Source: SHVO01 sp041919675 (GTDB taxonomy: Bacteria; Pseudomonadota; Alphaproteobacteria; Rhodospirillales; Rhodospirillaceae). Taken from it: a DNA stretch of 43,104 bases. Below the pieces are notes generated by a model. That model ran no database searches, was not told where the DNA came from, and saw nothing but the letters and a program-made list of their open reading frames with translations. This document shows positions 1 through 9,600 of the stretch, piece after piece. The DNA is taken from contig JAYRTJ010000016.1 in assembly GCA_041919675.1 (NCBI GenBank), positions 1 through 43,104 of the forward strand, given 5' to 3'. The position numbers and the translations under genes are program-made. Positions within the stretch are counted from its first letter, which is position 1. Every line of letters begins with the position of its first letter.

Positions 1-76
1 ACGCGGGCACGACACAGGCCGAATAAAGCCAAACCGGTTTAAGGCGCCAAGCGCCGCACGAGAGGGAACTTAAGTC
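1..76 (+). other. Leader of the efflux operon
   Basis: These bases hold no gene that I can recognise. A purine-rich GAGAGGGAA lies about 10 bases before the ATG at 77 and is the likely ribosome binding site. A short dyad, GGCGCCAAGCGCC, sits at about 42-54. The promoter and any adjacent regulator lie outside the window. Confidence 0.4.
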
Positions 77-1216
77 ATGAACGTCACCACTAAGCGCACC
101 ATCATTGTCGTGGGCGCGGTCGCGGTTATCGGCGGCCTGCTGGGCGGCTTCCAGATCTTCAAGGGCATCATGATCGCGAAGTTCATGAATCCCGGCAACC
201 TGCCGCCGCAAACGGTGTCCACCATCACCGCGAAGATGCAGCCGTGGCAGCCGACGATCTCCGCCGTCGGCAGCTTGCGCGCCGAACGCGGCGCCGATCT
301 CTCGGTCGAAGTCTCCGGCATCGTCGACGGCATCCACTTTGAATCGGGCGACGAAGTGAAGGCCGGCACGGTCCTGGTCGAACTGCGCATCGAGGACGAG
401 CAGGCCCGCCTGGCGGCGGCGCAGACCTCGGCCGATCTCGCGCGCACCCAATACGAGCGCAACCAGCGCCAGTTCGAAGCCAAGGCGATCAGCAAGGCCG
501 CGCTGGACGTCGACGCCGCGAACCTCAAGAACGCCGAAGCCGCCGTCGCCCAGCAGCGCGCGACCCTCAACAAGAAGGTCGTGCGCGCGCCGTTCGCCGG
601 CCGCCTGGGCGTGCGCCGCGTGGACCAGGGTCAGTACATCAATCCGGGCGAAACGGTCGTGACCTTGCAGTCGCTGGAATCGATCTTCGCGGACTTCTAC
701 CTGCCGGCCGAAGACGCCGCGCGCGTGGCCGTGAACCAGAAGGTGCGCCTGACCACCGATGCGACCGGGGAAGAAACCTTCGACGGCACGATCGCCGCCA
801 TCGACCCCAAAGTCGATCTGAAGAGCCGCAACGTGCTCGTGCGCGCCCGCTTCACGAACAAGAACCATCACCTGCTGCCGGGCGCCTCGGCCAACCTGAC
901 CATCGAGGCCGGCACGCCGCAGCAGTACCTGACGCTGCCGCAGACCGCGATCACCTTCAATCCGTACGGCAGCACCGTCTACGTCGCCATGGAAGACGGC
1001 AAGGACGACAAGGGCCAGCCCAAGCTGACCGCGCGTCAGACCTTCGTGACCACAGGCTCCACGCGCGGCGACCAGATCGCCGTGACGTCGGGGATCAAGG
1101 AAGGCGATGTCGTCGTCACCGCCGGCCAGATGAAGCTGCTGCCGGGATCGCCGCTGGTGATCAACAACACGCTGCAGCCTTCGATGAATCCCGCTCCGAA
1201 ACCCGTGATGCAGTAA
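77..1216 (+). CDS. RND efflux periplasmic adaptor (MexH-like MFP)
   Basis: A 379-residue membrane fusion protein. It would link an inner-membrane RND pump to an outer-membrane TolC-type channel for drug or solvent export. The N-terminus carries one hydrophobic anchor (residues about 9-28). An N-terminal half lipoyl domain follows (SGIVDGIHFESGDEVKAG), then an alpha-helical hairpin rich in Ala, Gln and Arg. The second lipoyl half holds the family signature RAPFAGRLGVRRVDQGQYI near residue 170, followed by beta-barrel and membrane-proximal domains. The sequence around PPQTVSTITAKMQPWQPTISAVGSLRA resembles the MexH branch of the family. The RND pump gene starts 10 bases downstream, so the two form an operon. 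Substrate cannot be read from the sequence. Confidence 0.93.
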   Translation: MNVTTKRTIIVVGAVAVIGGLLGGFQIFKGIMIAKFMNPGNLPPQTVSTITAKMQPWQPTISAVGSLRAERGADLSVEVSGIVDGIHFESGDEVKAGTVLVELRIEDEQARLAAAQTSADLARTQYERNQRQFEAKAISKAALDVDAANLKNAEAAVAQQRATLNKKVVRAPFAGRLGVRRVDQGQYINPGETVVTLQSLESIFADFYLPAEDAARVAVNQKVRLTTDATGEETFDGTIAAIDPKVDLKSRNVLVRARFTNKNHHLLPGASANLTIEAGTPQQYLTLPQTAITFNPYGSTVYVAMEDGKDDKGQPKLTARQTFVTTGSTRGDQIAVTSGIKEGDVVVTAGQMKLLPGSPLVINNTLQPSMNPAPKPVMQ

Positions 1217-1226
1217 CGGATGGACG

Positions 1227-4200
1227 ATGAAAAAATCATTCACTGATATTTTCGTTCAGCGCCCCGTCCTCGCGACGGTGGTGAGCCTGGTGATCCTGGT
1301 CCTGGGCCTGCGCGCGTTCTTCAGCTTGCCGATTCAGCAGTATCCGCAGGTCGAAACCAGCATCATCACTGTCACGACCGCCTACTACGGCGCGGACCCC
1401 GACGTGGTGGCCGGCTTCATCACGACGCCGCTGGAAAACGCGATCGCGCAAGCCAACGGCATCGACTACATGACGTCGATCAGCTCGAGCGGCGTGTCCA
1501 CCATCACGGTGAACCTGCGCCTGAACTACGATTCCAACCGCGCGATGACCGAAATCAGCGCCAAGGTGAACGCGGCGCGCAACGCGCTGCCGCCGCAGTC
1601 GCAGCAGCCGGTGATCGCGCTGGGCATCGGGATGGGCACCCATTCCATGTATATCGGCTTCTACAGCCAGGTGCTGGCGCAGAACCAGATCACCGATTAC
1701 CTCGTGCGTATCGTGCAACCCAAGCTGCAGGCGGTCGAAGGCGTGCAGAACGCCGAAATCCTCGGCGCCAAGAACTTCGCGTTGCGCGCCTGGCTCGATC
1801 CGGCGCGCATGGCCGCGGTCGGCCTCACCGCCGCGGATGTGACCAACCGCCTCGCGCAGAACGATTATATCGCCGGCATCGGCAACACCCGCGGCCAGAT
1901 GGTGCAGACCACGCTGACCGCCTCCACCAGCCTCTCGTCGGCGGAGGAGTTCGAGCAACTGGTCGTCAAACAGGAGGGCGACGCCATCGTCCGCCTGAAG
2001 GACGTCGCGGACGTTCGCCTGGGTTCGGAAGAATATGAAACGGCGGTGTCGTTCGACGGCAAGGAGTCGGTGTTTATCGGGATCATGCCGGCGCCGGGCT
2101 CGAACCTCCTGGAGGTGGTCGACCGCGTCCGGGCGCAGTGGCCCGGAATCGTCTCCGGGCTGCCGGAAGGCCTGACGGGCGAGATCGTCTACGACGTGAC
2201 CGATTTCGTGAACGCCGCCATCAGCGAAGTGATCTGGACGCTGGTCGAGGCCTTGATCATCGTGACCATCGTCGTATTCGCCTTCATGGGCAGTCCGCGC
2301 GCGGTCGCGATCCCGGCCATCGCCATGCCGCTGTCGCTGATCGGGACGCTGGTGGTGATGCTCGCCATGGGTTTCTCCATCAACCTCTTGACCCTTCTGG
2401 CGCTCGTGCTGGGCATCGGTCTCGTGGTCGACGACGCGATCATCGTCGTCGAGAACGTCACCCGCCACCTGGAAGAGGGCATGAAACCGTTCGACGCCGC
2501 GATCCGCGCCGCGCAGGAACTCGGCGGCCCCATTCTGGCGATGACCGTCGTGCTGGTGGCCGTGTATGTCCCGATCGGATTCCAGGGCGGCCTCACCGGC
2601 ACCCTGTTCACCGAGTTCGCCTTCACCCTCGTCGGCGCGGTGACGATCTCGGCGATCGTCGCGCTCACGCTGTCGCCGATGATGGCGTCGCGCATGCTGC
2701 GCCCCATCGCGGAAGCCCCCGAATGGGAAAAGAAGCTTCTGCACTACGTCGACGCCACCTTCGAAAAGGTGCACTCGCGTTATATGCGCGCGATCAAATC
2801 GAGCCTGACGACCGTGCCGGTGACCATCGTGTTCGCGGTGCTGGTCCTCGGCGGCATCTTCTTCCTGTACAACTGGTCGCAGAAGGAACTGGCGCCGCAG
2901 GAAGACGAAGGCTTCCTGCTGGCGTTCTCGACACCAGCCTCCAACGCGACCCTGGAGCAGCGCCGCATGTACGGCGACCAGCTCTATTCCCTTGCGGTGA
3001 AGTATCCGGAAGTCGCGCACATCTTCCAGATGGAGCTGCCGGGACAGTCGATCGCCGGCTTCCCCTTGAAGACCTGGGACCAGCGCGACCGTTCGGCGCA
3101 GGAGATGCAGCAGACGATGCAGACGGACCTCGGCCAGATCGCCGGGATCCAGCCGCAGCTGTTCGCGCCGCCGTCGCTGCCCGGCGCGCAAGGGTTGCCC
3201 ATCCAGATCGCGATCGGCACGACCCAGTCCTTCAACCAGCTCAACGACGTCAGCCAGCAGTTCCTTCAGGAAGCGCTGAAGAGCGGCCAGTTCATGTTCC
3301 TGATGTCGGACCTGAAGTTCACGCGTCCGCAGATCAGCATCGATATCGACCGCAACAAGGCGGCGCAGATCGGCCTGACCATGAGCGATGTCGGGAACGC
3401 GCTGGCGGCCATGCTCGGCGGCGGCTACGTGAACTACTTCAGCATCGAAGGCCGCTCGTACAAGGTCATCCCGCAGGTTCAGCAGGAATACCGCCTGAAT
3501 CCCGAGCAGATCCTGAACTACCAGATCCGCACGGGCACCGGGGAGATGGTGCCGCTGTCGACCATCGCGACCATCTCGAACAAGACGGTTCCCGAATCCC
3601 TCTCGCACTTCCAGCAGCTGAACGCGGCGACCTTGCAGGGCGTGCCGATGCCGGGCGTGAGCACGGGCGACGCCATCGCCAAGCTGCAGGACATCGCCGG
3701 CACCATCCTGCCGGACGGTTATTATCTGGATTACGGCGGTCCGAGCCGTCAGTTCATGAACGAGTCCTCGGGCTTCCTCGTCACCTTCGGCTTCGCGCTG
3801 ATCATCATCTATCTCGCGCTCGCGGCGCTGTTCGAAAGCTTCCGCGATCCGGTGATCATCCTGGTGTCGGTGCCGATGTCCATTGCCGGCGCCTTGATCT
3901 TCATCAGCCTGGGGGTCGGCGGCACGAGCATCAACATCTACACGCAGGTCGGCCTCGTGACGCTGATGGGCCTCATCAGCAAACACGGCATCCTGATCGT
4001 CGAATTCGCCAACGAGCTGCAGCTCGCCGGCAAGACGAAACTGGAAGCCGTGGAAGAAGCCGTCAGCATCCGTCTGCGCCCCATCCTGATGACCACCGCG
4101 GCGATGGTGTTCGGCGTGCTGCCGCTGATCATCGCGAGCGGCGCGGGCGCGGGCGCGCGCTTCAACATCGGCCTCGTGATCTTCACCGGCATTTCCATCG

Positions 4201-4310
4201 GCACGCTGTTCACGCTGTTCGTCGTGCCGGCGGTGTACATGGTGCTGGCGACCGATCACCGCGCCGCGGACGCCAAGAAATTGGCCGCGCACAGCGCGCC
4301 CGCGGAGTAG
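1227..4310 (+). CDS. RND multidrug efflux pump, inner-membrane subunit (MexI/AcrB-like)
   Basis: A 1027-residue proton-driven HAE1-type transporter of the usual length for the family. The N-terminus (FVQRPVLATVVSLVILVLGLRAF) is TM1. Two large periplasmic porter loops follow TM1 and TM7, with about twelve membrane segments overall. The proton-relay residues are present: Asp402-Asp403 in GLVVDDAIIVVENV (TM4) and Lys919 in LISKHGILIVEF (TM10). Together with the adaptor just upstream it forms the inner part of a tripartite pump. No outer-membrane partner is directly adjacent. The nearest TolC-like gene begins at 5324, beyond a NUDIX gene and its own promoter. Similarity in the first 80 residues is closest to MexI-type pumps. 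The transported compounds are unknown. Confidence 0.95.
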   Translation: MKKSFTDIFVQRPVLATVVSLVILVLGLRAFFSLPIQQYPQVETSIITVTTAYYGADPDVVAGFITTPLENAIAQANGIDYMTSISSSGVSTITVNLRLNYDSNRAMTEISAKVNAARNALPPQSQQPVIALGIGMGTHSMYIGFYSQVLAQNQITDYLVRIVQPKLQAVEGVQNAEILGAKNFALRAWLDPARMAAVGLTAADVTNRLAQNDYIAGIGNTRGQMVQTTLTASTSLSSAEEFEQLVVKQEGDAIVRLKDVADVRLGSEEYETAVSFDGKESVFIGIMPAPGSNLLEVVDRVRAQWPGIVSGLPEGLTGEIVYDVTDFVNAAISEVIWTLVEALIIVTIVVFAFMGSPRAVAIPAIAMPLSLIGTLVVMLAMGFSINLLTLLALVLGIGLVVDDAIIVVENVTRHLEEGMKPFDAAIRAAQELGGPILAMTVVLVAVYVPIGFQGGLTGTLFTEFAFTLVGAVTISAIVALTLSPMMASRMLRPIAEAPEWEKKLLHYVDATFEKVHSRYMRAIKSSLTTVPVTIVFAVLVLGGIFFLYNWSQKELAPQEDEGFLLAFSTPASNATLEQRRMYGDQLYSLAVKYPEVAHIFQMELPGQSIAGFPLKTWDQRDRSAQEMQQTMQTDLGQIAGIQPQLFAPPSLPGAQGLPIQIAIGTTQSFNQLNDVSQQFLQEALKSGQFMFLMSDLKFTRPQISIDIDRNKAAQIGLTMSDVGNALAAMLGGGYVNYFSIEGRSYKVIPQVQQEYRLNPEQILNYQIRTGTGEMVPLSTIATISNKTVPESLSHFQQLNAATLQGVPMPGVSTGDAIAKLQDIAGTILPDGYYLDYGGPSRQFMNESSGFLVTFGFALIIIYLALAALFESFRDPVIILVSVPMSIAGALIFISLGVGGTSINIYTQVGLVTLMGLISKHGILIVEFANELQLAGKTKLEAVEEAVSIRLRPILMTTAAMVFGVLPLIIASGAGAGARFNIGLVIFTGISIGTLFTLFVVPAVYMVLATDHRAADAKKLAAHSAPAE

Positions 4311-4316
4311 GTCTAC

Positions 4317-5054
4317 GTGACGCAAACGAGGCCGGCCGCCACCGTCTTGCTGCTGCGGGACGGCGGCGCCGGCCTCGAAGTTTTTATGGGGCGCCGGCAT
4401 CCTCTGGCGGGCTTCGCCGGCGGCGCGCTTGTTTTCCCCGGAGGACGCATCGACGACGCCGACCGCGCGACCGCGCGGCGGGGCGTTTGCGCGCCGGTCG
4501 CGGGTGAAAACGAAACCGCCTTGGCGTTCCGTGCCGGTGCCTTGCGCGAAACCTTCGAGGAAAGCGGTGTGCTGCTGGCGCGCAGGAACGGCGCGCTGGC
4601 CGGCGCGGCGCCGGCCAAGGCGGCGCGCGGACTCGCGTTCGCCGATTTTTTGGAGGGAGAGGGTCTGGTCCTCGCGACGGACCTGCTTGTCCCCTTCGCG
4701 CACTGGATCACGCCCGCGGGCCTATTCCCCAAACGCTTCGATACGATGTTCTTTCTCGCGGCCGCGCCGGCCGGCCAAGCCGCGGCGCATGACGGCGAGG
4801 AACTCGTGGACTCGTGCTGGATCGCGCCGGCGCGGGCCTTGGCCGGCGAGGGCGGCGGCAGGCTGGAGTTCGTCACGCGCCGCAACCTCGAGAAGCTCGG
4901 CCGCGCCCGAACCGTTGTGGAAGCTCTTGAGACCGCGCGCGCGCGCCGGATCGTCACCGTGCTCCCGGTGATCGAGGACACGCCGGAGGGACGGCGCGCG
5001 CGCCTGCCGATCGAGGCCGGTTACGGGGGGCCGTTGTTCGATTTCAGCCGATAA
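4317..5054 (+). CDS. NUDIX hydrolase, NUDT19/acyl-CoA diphosphatase-like
   Basis: A 245-residue soluble protein starting at a GTG six bases after the pump stop codon, so probably co-transcribed. The Nudix core is visible as FPGGRIDDAD near residue 40 and ALRETFEESGV near residues 79-89. The REUxEExGU part is intact, but about 35 residues are inserted between the glycine part and the REx part. Such an insertion is typical of the NUDT19/RP2 branch, which cleaves CoA and acyl-CoA diphosphates, rather than of MutT. The family assignment is sure. The CoA-type substrate is inferred from this insertion and is less certain. A functional tie to the efflux pump is not evident. Confidence 0.88.
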   Translation: MTQTRPAATVLLLRDGGAGLEVFMGRRHPLAGFAGGALVFPGGRIDDADRATARRGVCAPVAGENETALAFRAGALRETFEESGVLLARRNGALAGAAPAKAARGLAFADFLEGEGLVLATDLLVPFAHWITPAGLFPKRFDTMFFLAAAPAGQAAAHDGEELVDSCWIAPARALAGEGGGRLEFVTRRNLEKLGRARTVVEALETARARRIVTVLPVIEDTPEGRRARLPIEAGYGGPLFDFSR

Positions 5055-5095
5055 CGGGTGCACTCCAATACTGTCCCCGAAATTAGGGGGCCTTG

Positions 5096-5125
5096 CCGGC
5101 GGTTAAGAGGGCCGCTTACCGCCGG
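5096..5125 (+). terminator. Stem-loop after the NUDIX gene
   Basis: CCGGCGGTTAAG and CTTACCGCCGG form a stem with one unpaired base and a short GGGC-type loop, about 40 bases after the NUDIX stop codon. No T-run follows, so it may be a processing or Rho-linked structure, not a strong intrinsic terminator. Confidence 0.35.
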
Positions 5126-5262
5126 TTGTGCGAGTCTGTCGCGCATCCGCTAATAGGTGCGGTTTCGGGCCCCCGCATCGGTTTCGACTAGCGACCGGAA
5201 TGTCCAAAAATATCTTTTATTTTCAATATCTTACAGAGGGGTTTGCTGATACACGCCGTTCG

Positions 5263-5291
5263 TTGACGCCCCAAAACCGTTCCTATAGAGA
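5263..5291 (+). promoter_or_regulatory. Candidate sigma-70 promoter of the tolC-like gene
   Basis: TTGACG (5263-5268) is separated by 17 bases from TAGAGA (5286-5291), in an otherwise AT-richer upstream region. The likely ribosome binding site GGGAG (5308-5312) lies 11 bases before the ATG at 5324. It suggests the secretion locus is transcribed separately from the RND operon. Confidence 0.5.
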
Positions 5292-5323
5292 CGGCCAGAG
5301 GGCTGACGGGAGTTTTTCGTTCG

Positions 5324-6637
5324 ATGCGGTCGTATTTTTTCGTCGTGTGCGCGGTTTTCGCTGTGAGCGCGCCGACGTCAGCTGTTTTTGCCCAGTCGCT
5401 GGAGACCGAGCTGCGCGGCCTTGCAAGCGATCATCCGATGATCAAATCCGCCGAAGCGCAGCGCGCCGCCGGCGAACAGGGCCTGCGGGCGACGCTGTCG
5501 CCGTTCCTTCCGACCCTGGATGTCGCGGGCGGCAACGGCTACGAGCGGATCAACACGCCGGCGTTCCGCGCTTCGCCCGACGGCCCGTTCGACACGGACG
5601 CCGAGAACTACGCCCTGACCTTGCGCGAGAACATCTTCGACGGCGGCCGCAAGTTCGCGAACCGCCGCGCCGCCCGCTTGCAGCTCAACGTCCTCGACCT
5701 GTCCTTGACCAACACGCGCCAGAATGTCCTGTACGAGGGCGCCACCGCCTATATCAACGTGCTGCGCCAGGCCGAACTCGTGACATTGACCTCGCAGAAC
5801 GGCGACAACATCAGAAAGCAGCTGAACCTGGAAGACGAGCGCGTGCGCCGCGGGTCGGGCATCAGCGTCGACGTCCTGCAGGCGAAGTCGCGGCTTCAAT
5901 TCTCGATGGAGCGCTTTGTCGCGACGCGCGGCGCGCTCGACGAATCCCGCGCGCGCTATCTTCAGGTCTTCAGCCATCCGCCCGAGCAGAAGGGCATGGC
6001 GCTGCCGCCGCCGCCCGACCGCCTGTTGCCCAAGACCGTCGAAGACGCGGTCGCCATCGCCCTGGCCGAGAACGCGCAGGTCGAAAGCGCCAACAAGCGC
6101 ATCGATATCGGCGAAGAGCAGCGCGACGCGATCAATGCCGAATATTACCCGAACCTCGATATCGTGCTGCAAAGCAAGTACGAGCGCGACTTCAACGGCG
6201 CGCCCGGCATCCGGCGGGACAAGTCGGCGAAAGTGCAGGCCACATGGACGCTGTTCAGCGGGCTCTCGACCCAATCGCGCGCCGCGCAGGCGGCCGCCGA
6301 CACCGATGCGCGGCGCGCGGACTATCAGCAAGCCCGGCGCAAGATCGAAGAGCAGACACGCCTTGCCTGGCACGCGCTGCAGACCGCCAACGAGCGCGTC
6401 GGCCTTCTCGAGAACGCCGTCAACATCGCTTCGGAAGTGTTCGGCTCGCGCACCAAGCTGCGCGAAGCGGGCAAGGAAACCGTGATCAACGTTCTCGATG
6501 CCGAGAACGAGGTGTTTTCGGCGCGCATCAACTACGCCTCGGCTCTCTACGATGCGCGGCTTGCGGCCTATCAGCTTCTGCTCGCGATCGGGCGGCTGGA
6601 AGTCGAGGCCATCTCCGCCGGCGCGGCGGCGAAATAG
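5324..6637 (+). CDS. TolC-family outer-membrane channel
   Basis: A 437-residue outer-membrane efflux protein. A Sec signal peptide covers residues 1-24 and ends SAVFAQ. Two OEP repeats follow, seen in the repeated helical pattern and in the TolC-like phrases LRENIFDGGRKFANRRAARL in the first half and WTLFSGLSTQSRAAQAAAD in the second. The C-terminal end has the usual AGKETVINVLDAENEVFSAR and LYDARLAAYQLLLAIGRLE. Its position directly upstream of the giant RTX protein, with the ABC and HlyD subunits downstream, makes it the likely outer-membrane component of that type I secretion system. It could also serve the upstream RND pump, which lacks its own channel in this window. Confidence 0.93.
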   Translation: MRSYFFVVCAVFAVSAPTSAVFAQSLETELRGLASDHPMIKSAEAQRAAGEQGLRATLSPFLPTLDVAGGNGYERINTPAFRASPDGPFDTDAENYALTLRENIFDGGRKFANRRAARLQLNVLDLSLTNTRQNVLYEGATAYINVLRQAELVTLTSQNGDNIRKQLNLEDERVRRGSGISVDVLQAKSRLQFSMERFVATRGALDESRARYLQVFSHPPEQKGMALPPPPDRLLPKTVEDAVAIALAENAQVESANKRIDIGEEQRDAINAEYYPNLDIVLQSKYERDFNGAPGIRRDKSAKVQATWTLFSGLSTQSRAAQAAADTDARRADYQQARRKIEEQTRLAWHALQTANERVGLLENAVNIASEVFGSRTKLREAGKETVINVLDAENEVFSARINYASALYDARLAAYQLLLAIGRLEVEAISAGAAAK

Positions 6638-6685
6638 ACCTGAACCCCGAGCAGGGCGGCCGACCCGCTCCTTGCTCCATAAGTA

Positions 6686-9600
6686 TTGGCGGGCCACTTG
6701 CGCACCGATTTTAGACCCGGGGACTCATCTCAGTCGGCCGCCGCCGCTCCAGAAGCGGTACGGCAGTGGCTGGACGTCCGCGAGATCCATGCCGAGGACG
6801 GGGTCGTGGTCATTCCGAACCGCGAGCTTCTGCTCACCAGCATGTTCAGCCGCGCGGGCGTGGACCTGGTCGTCAGCGCGCCCAACGGCATCAAGTACAT
6901 CGTCAAAGGCTTCTTCCTGAATGAGCACCTGCCGACAGTGTCGGACGGTGTTTCAACGCATATCCCCGGCGAACGGGGGGGGCNNNNNNNNNNAACTGGC
7001 CGGCCAGTTCGCGGGCTCGATCGCACCCGAACAATATGCGGCGGCGGCGGCCGGCGCGCCGGGTCCGGTTGCGGGCGTCGTGCGCTCGCTGACGGGCGTC
7101 GTGCGCGTTATCCGCGCCTCCGACGGTTCGGAAGTCCAGCTGAAGATCGGCGATCCGCTGTATCAGGACGACATCGTCGAAACCGACGCCGGCGCGCAAG
7201 TCGGCCTGGTCTTTGTCGACGGCACAACGCTGGCGCTGGGCGAGAACGACGAGCTTGTGCTCGACGAGCTGGTTTACGATCCGTCGAAGGCCGCAGGGAA
7301 GGGCACGCTGCGCCTCGTCTCGGGCGCCGCGGAATTCGTCTCGGGCGGTATCGCCAAGTCGGGCGCCGACAACATGGTGTTCCAGACCCCCGTGGCGACC
7401 ATCGGCATCCGTGGAACGCGCGTGCTGGCGACCTACGATCCGGTCACCGGCGACGTAACCGTTGTGAACCGTCCGACGGGGACCGACGCCGCCGGCAACG
7501 AAACCGCGGGCCGCATCACGCTGACGCTGCCGAATGGAACCGTGATCGGCGATGCCGTTCTCGGCAACAACGGATGGCAGTGGAACGCCGATCCGGTGAC
7601 GGGCCTGCCGAATACGCAGCCGGCCGCCGTGCAGTTCACGCCGCAGCAGATCCAGAACATCGCAAGCGCGGTGCTCGATACGGTCAACAATCTGCAAACG
7701 CAGATCCAGCAGCAGCCGAACCTGATCCCGACACCGCAAGGCGGCGGCACGAATGCGCCGCCTCCGGCAGGTCCGACAGGCGACGCGGGCGGCACCGACG
7801 CCAACGCGGGCGGCACGGCTCCGGCCGATACGGCTCCGGCCGACGGCACCACCGGGCCGGCGCCGCCCACCGACGGAAGCGCGACCGGCGGCTCACCGCC
7901 GACGACGCCGGCTCCGCAAACGACGCAGACCCCGGGCATCAACACGGGCAACGTCGCGGGCAACCTCGCAACGACGGGCAACCCCAACGCGGGAACGACC
8001 GGTAACCAGGGCGCGGGGGGAACCGGAAACGCGGGCACAACGACCGGTACCGGCACGGGGACCGGCGCGGGCGCGACGACCGGCGCCGGCACAACGACAA
8101 CCGTTACGCCCGTCACCAATCCCGTCGTTACGCCGCCGCCGCCGCCCACGCCGGTCCTGTTCAGCATCGAGGGCGGCGCGACGAGTGATGCCGCGCAAAG
8201 CTCCATCACCTTCACGATTACGCGGAGCGGCAACGTCGGCGTGTCCGCGTCGGTCAACTACGCGACCGCCAGCGGCAGCGCGGGCGCGGGCGTGGATTTC
8301 ACCGCGAACGCGGGCACGGTCACTTTCAATCCGGGCGAAACGTCCAAGACCGTGACCATCACCGTGCTGGCGAATGCGAACGGGGAACCGGAAGAAAGCT
8401 TCTCGGTTTCGCTGAACGGCGCGAGCGCGGGCAGCGGCACGCCGGCGAATATCATCGGCGGCTCGGCCAGCGGCACGATCGCGGCGGACCCGCCGCTGCC
8501 GTCGCTGTCAATCGCGGGCGTCACGGTCACCGATGCGGTGGCCGGCACGGCCGTGCTGATCGTGACCCGCACCGGCTTCCTGGATGTGCCGACAACGGTC
8601 ACCTATCAGACCGCGCCGGGCAGCGCCGTGGAAGGTTCGGATTTCTCGCCCACGAGCGGATCCATTTCCTTCGCCGCCGGACAAGTCTCGGCGCAGGTGA
8701 GCGTCGCCATCGCGCCCGACAGCGCAACGGTCGGCGGCGAGGCCGCCGAGACGTTCACGGTCGCGCTGATCAATCCCGTGGGCGGCCTGATCGATCCGGC
8801 CGCCGGCACCGCGACGGTCGTCATCGCGCAAGATCCCCTCGCGACCTTCTCGATCAGCGCGGACGCCCCCGCGCTCGAGGGGTCAACCGCGGTCGTGACC
8901 GTGACGCGCGGCGGAGACATCAGCCGCACGGTTGCGGTCGGATATGCGGCCGAAAGCGGCAGCGCCACGGTCGGCACGGATACAGGCGGAGCAGACGCCG
9001 GCCTGCTGGTTTTCGGGATCGGCGTGACGACGCAAACCATCAGCTTCCCGATCGTAAACGATACAATTCAGGAGCAGGCGGAATCGTTCACCGTCTCGCT
9101 GCGAAACCCCGTCGGCGGAACGATCGGCCAAGGCAGCGCCACTGTCTCCATTCTCGCCGACCCCGTGGCGAGCTACGCCATCGACAGCGTGCAGGTCGCC
9201 GAGGGCGCGACCGCGATTCTGACGGTGACGCGCGCCGGCGATCTTACGCTGCCGGGTTCGGTTTCCTTCGCGACGGCGGCCGGCAGCGCGACCTCGCCGG
9301 GCGATTTTCAGAGCGCGAGCGGAACCTTGACCTTCGCCGCCGGGCAGGCGAGCGCGACCATCTCCATCGCCACCGTGCGGGACAACATCCAAGAGCAGGC
9401 CGAAAGCTTCACCGTCCAGCTTTCGAATCCGGTCCGCGGGACAATCGCCAACGGGACGGGAACGGTGTCGGTGTCCGCCGACCCGCCCTTGCCGACGGTT
9501 TCGATCAGCGGCGGTTCCACGAGCGACACCGCGCCAGGCTCCTTGAGTTTCACGATCACGCTGTCGGCGCCGGCGACCACGACGATCACGGTGGATTACA

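Noticed and set aside
2138..4507. A 789-codon plus-strand frame inside the RND pump and NUDIX genes
   Set aside because: An Arg/Gly/His-rich out-of-frame shadow without recognisable domains.
1236..4703. A 1155-codon open frame on the minus strand opposite the RND pump
   Set aside because: Its translation is low-complexity Arg/His/Asp/Gln-rich, as expected for the antisense of a GC-rich gene. The plus-strand pump has full family motifs.
6921..6992. ATG at 6921 as the start of the giant adhesin
   Set aside because: The 24 codons before the gap in this frame (Cys/Arg-rich) do not resemble the family, while the other frame does. The N gap breaks the frame.
7070..7620. FecR domain taken as evidence of iron-siderophore signalling
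   Set aside because: No FecI sigma factor or TonB receptor is nearby. The domain sits at the head of an RTX adhesin, a known separate context.
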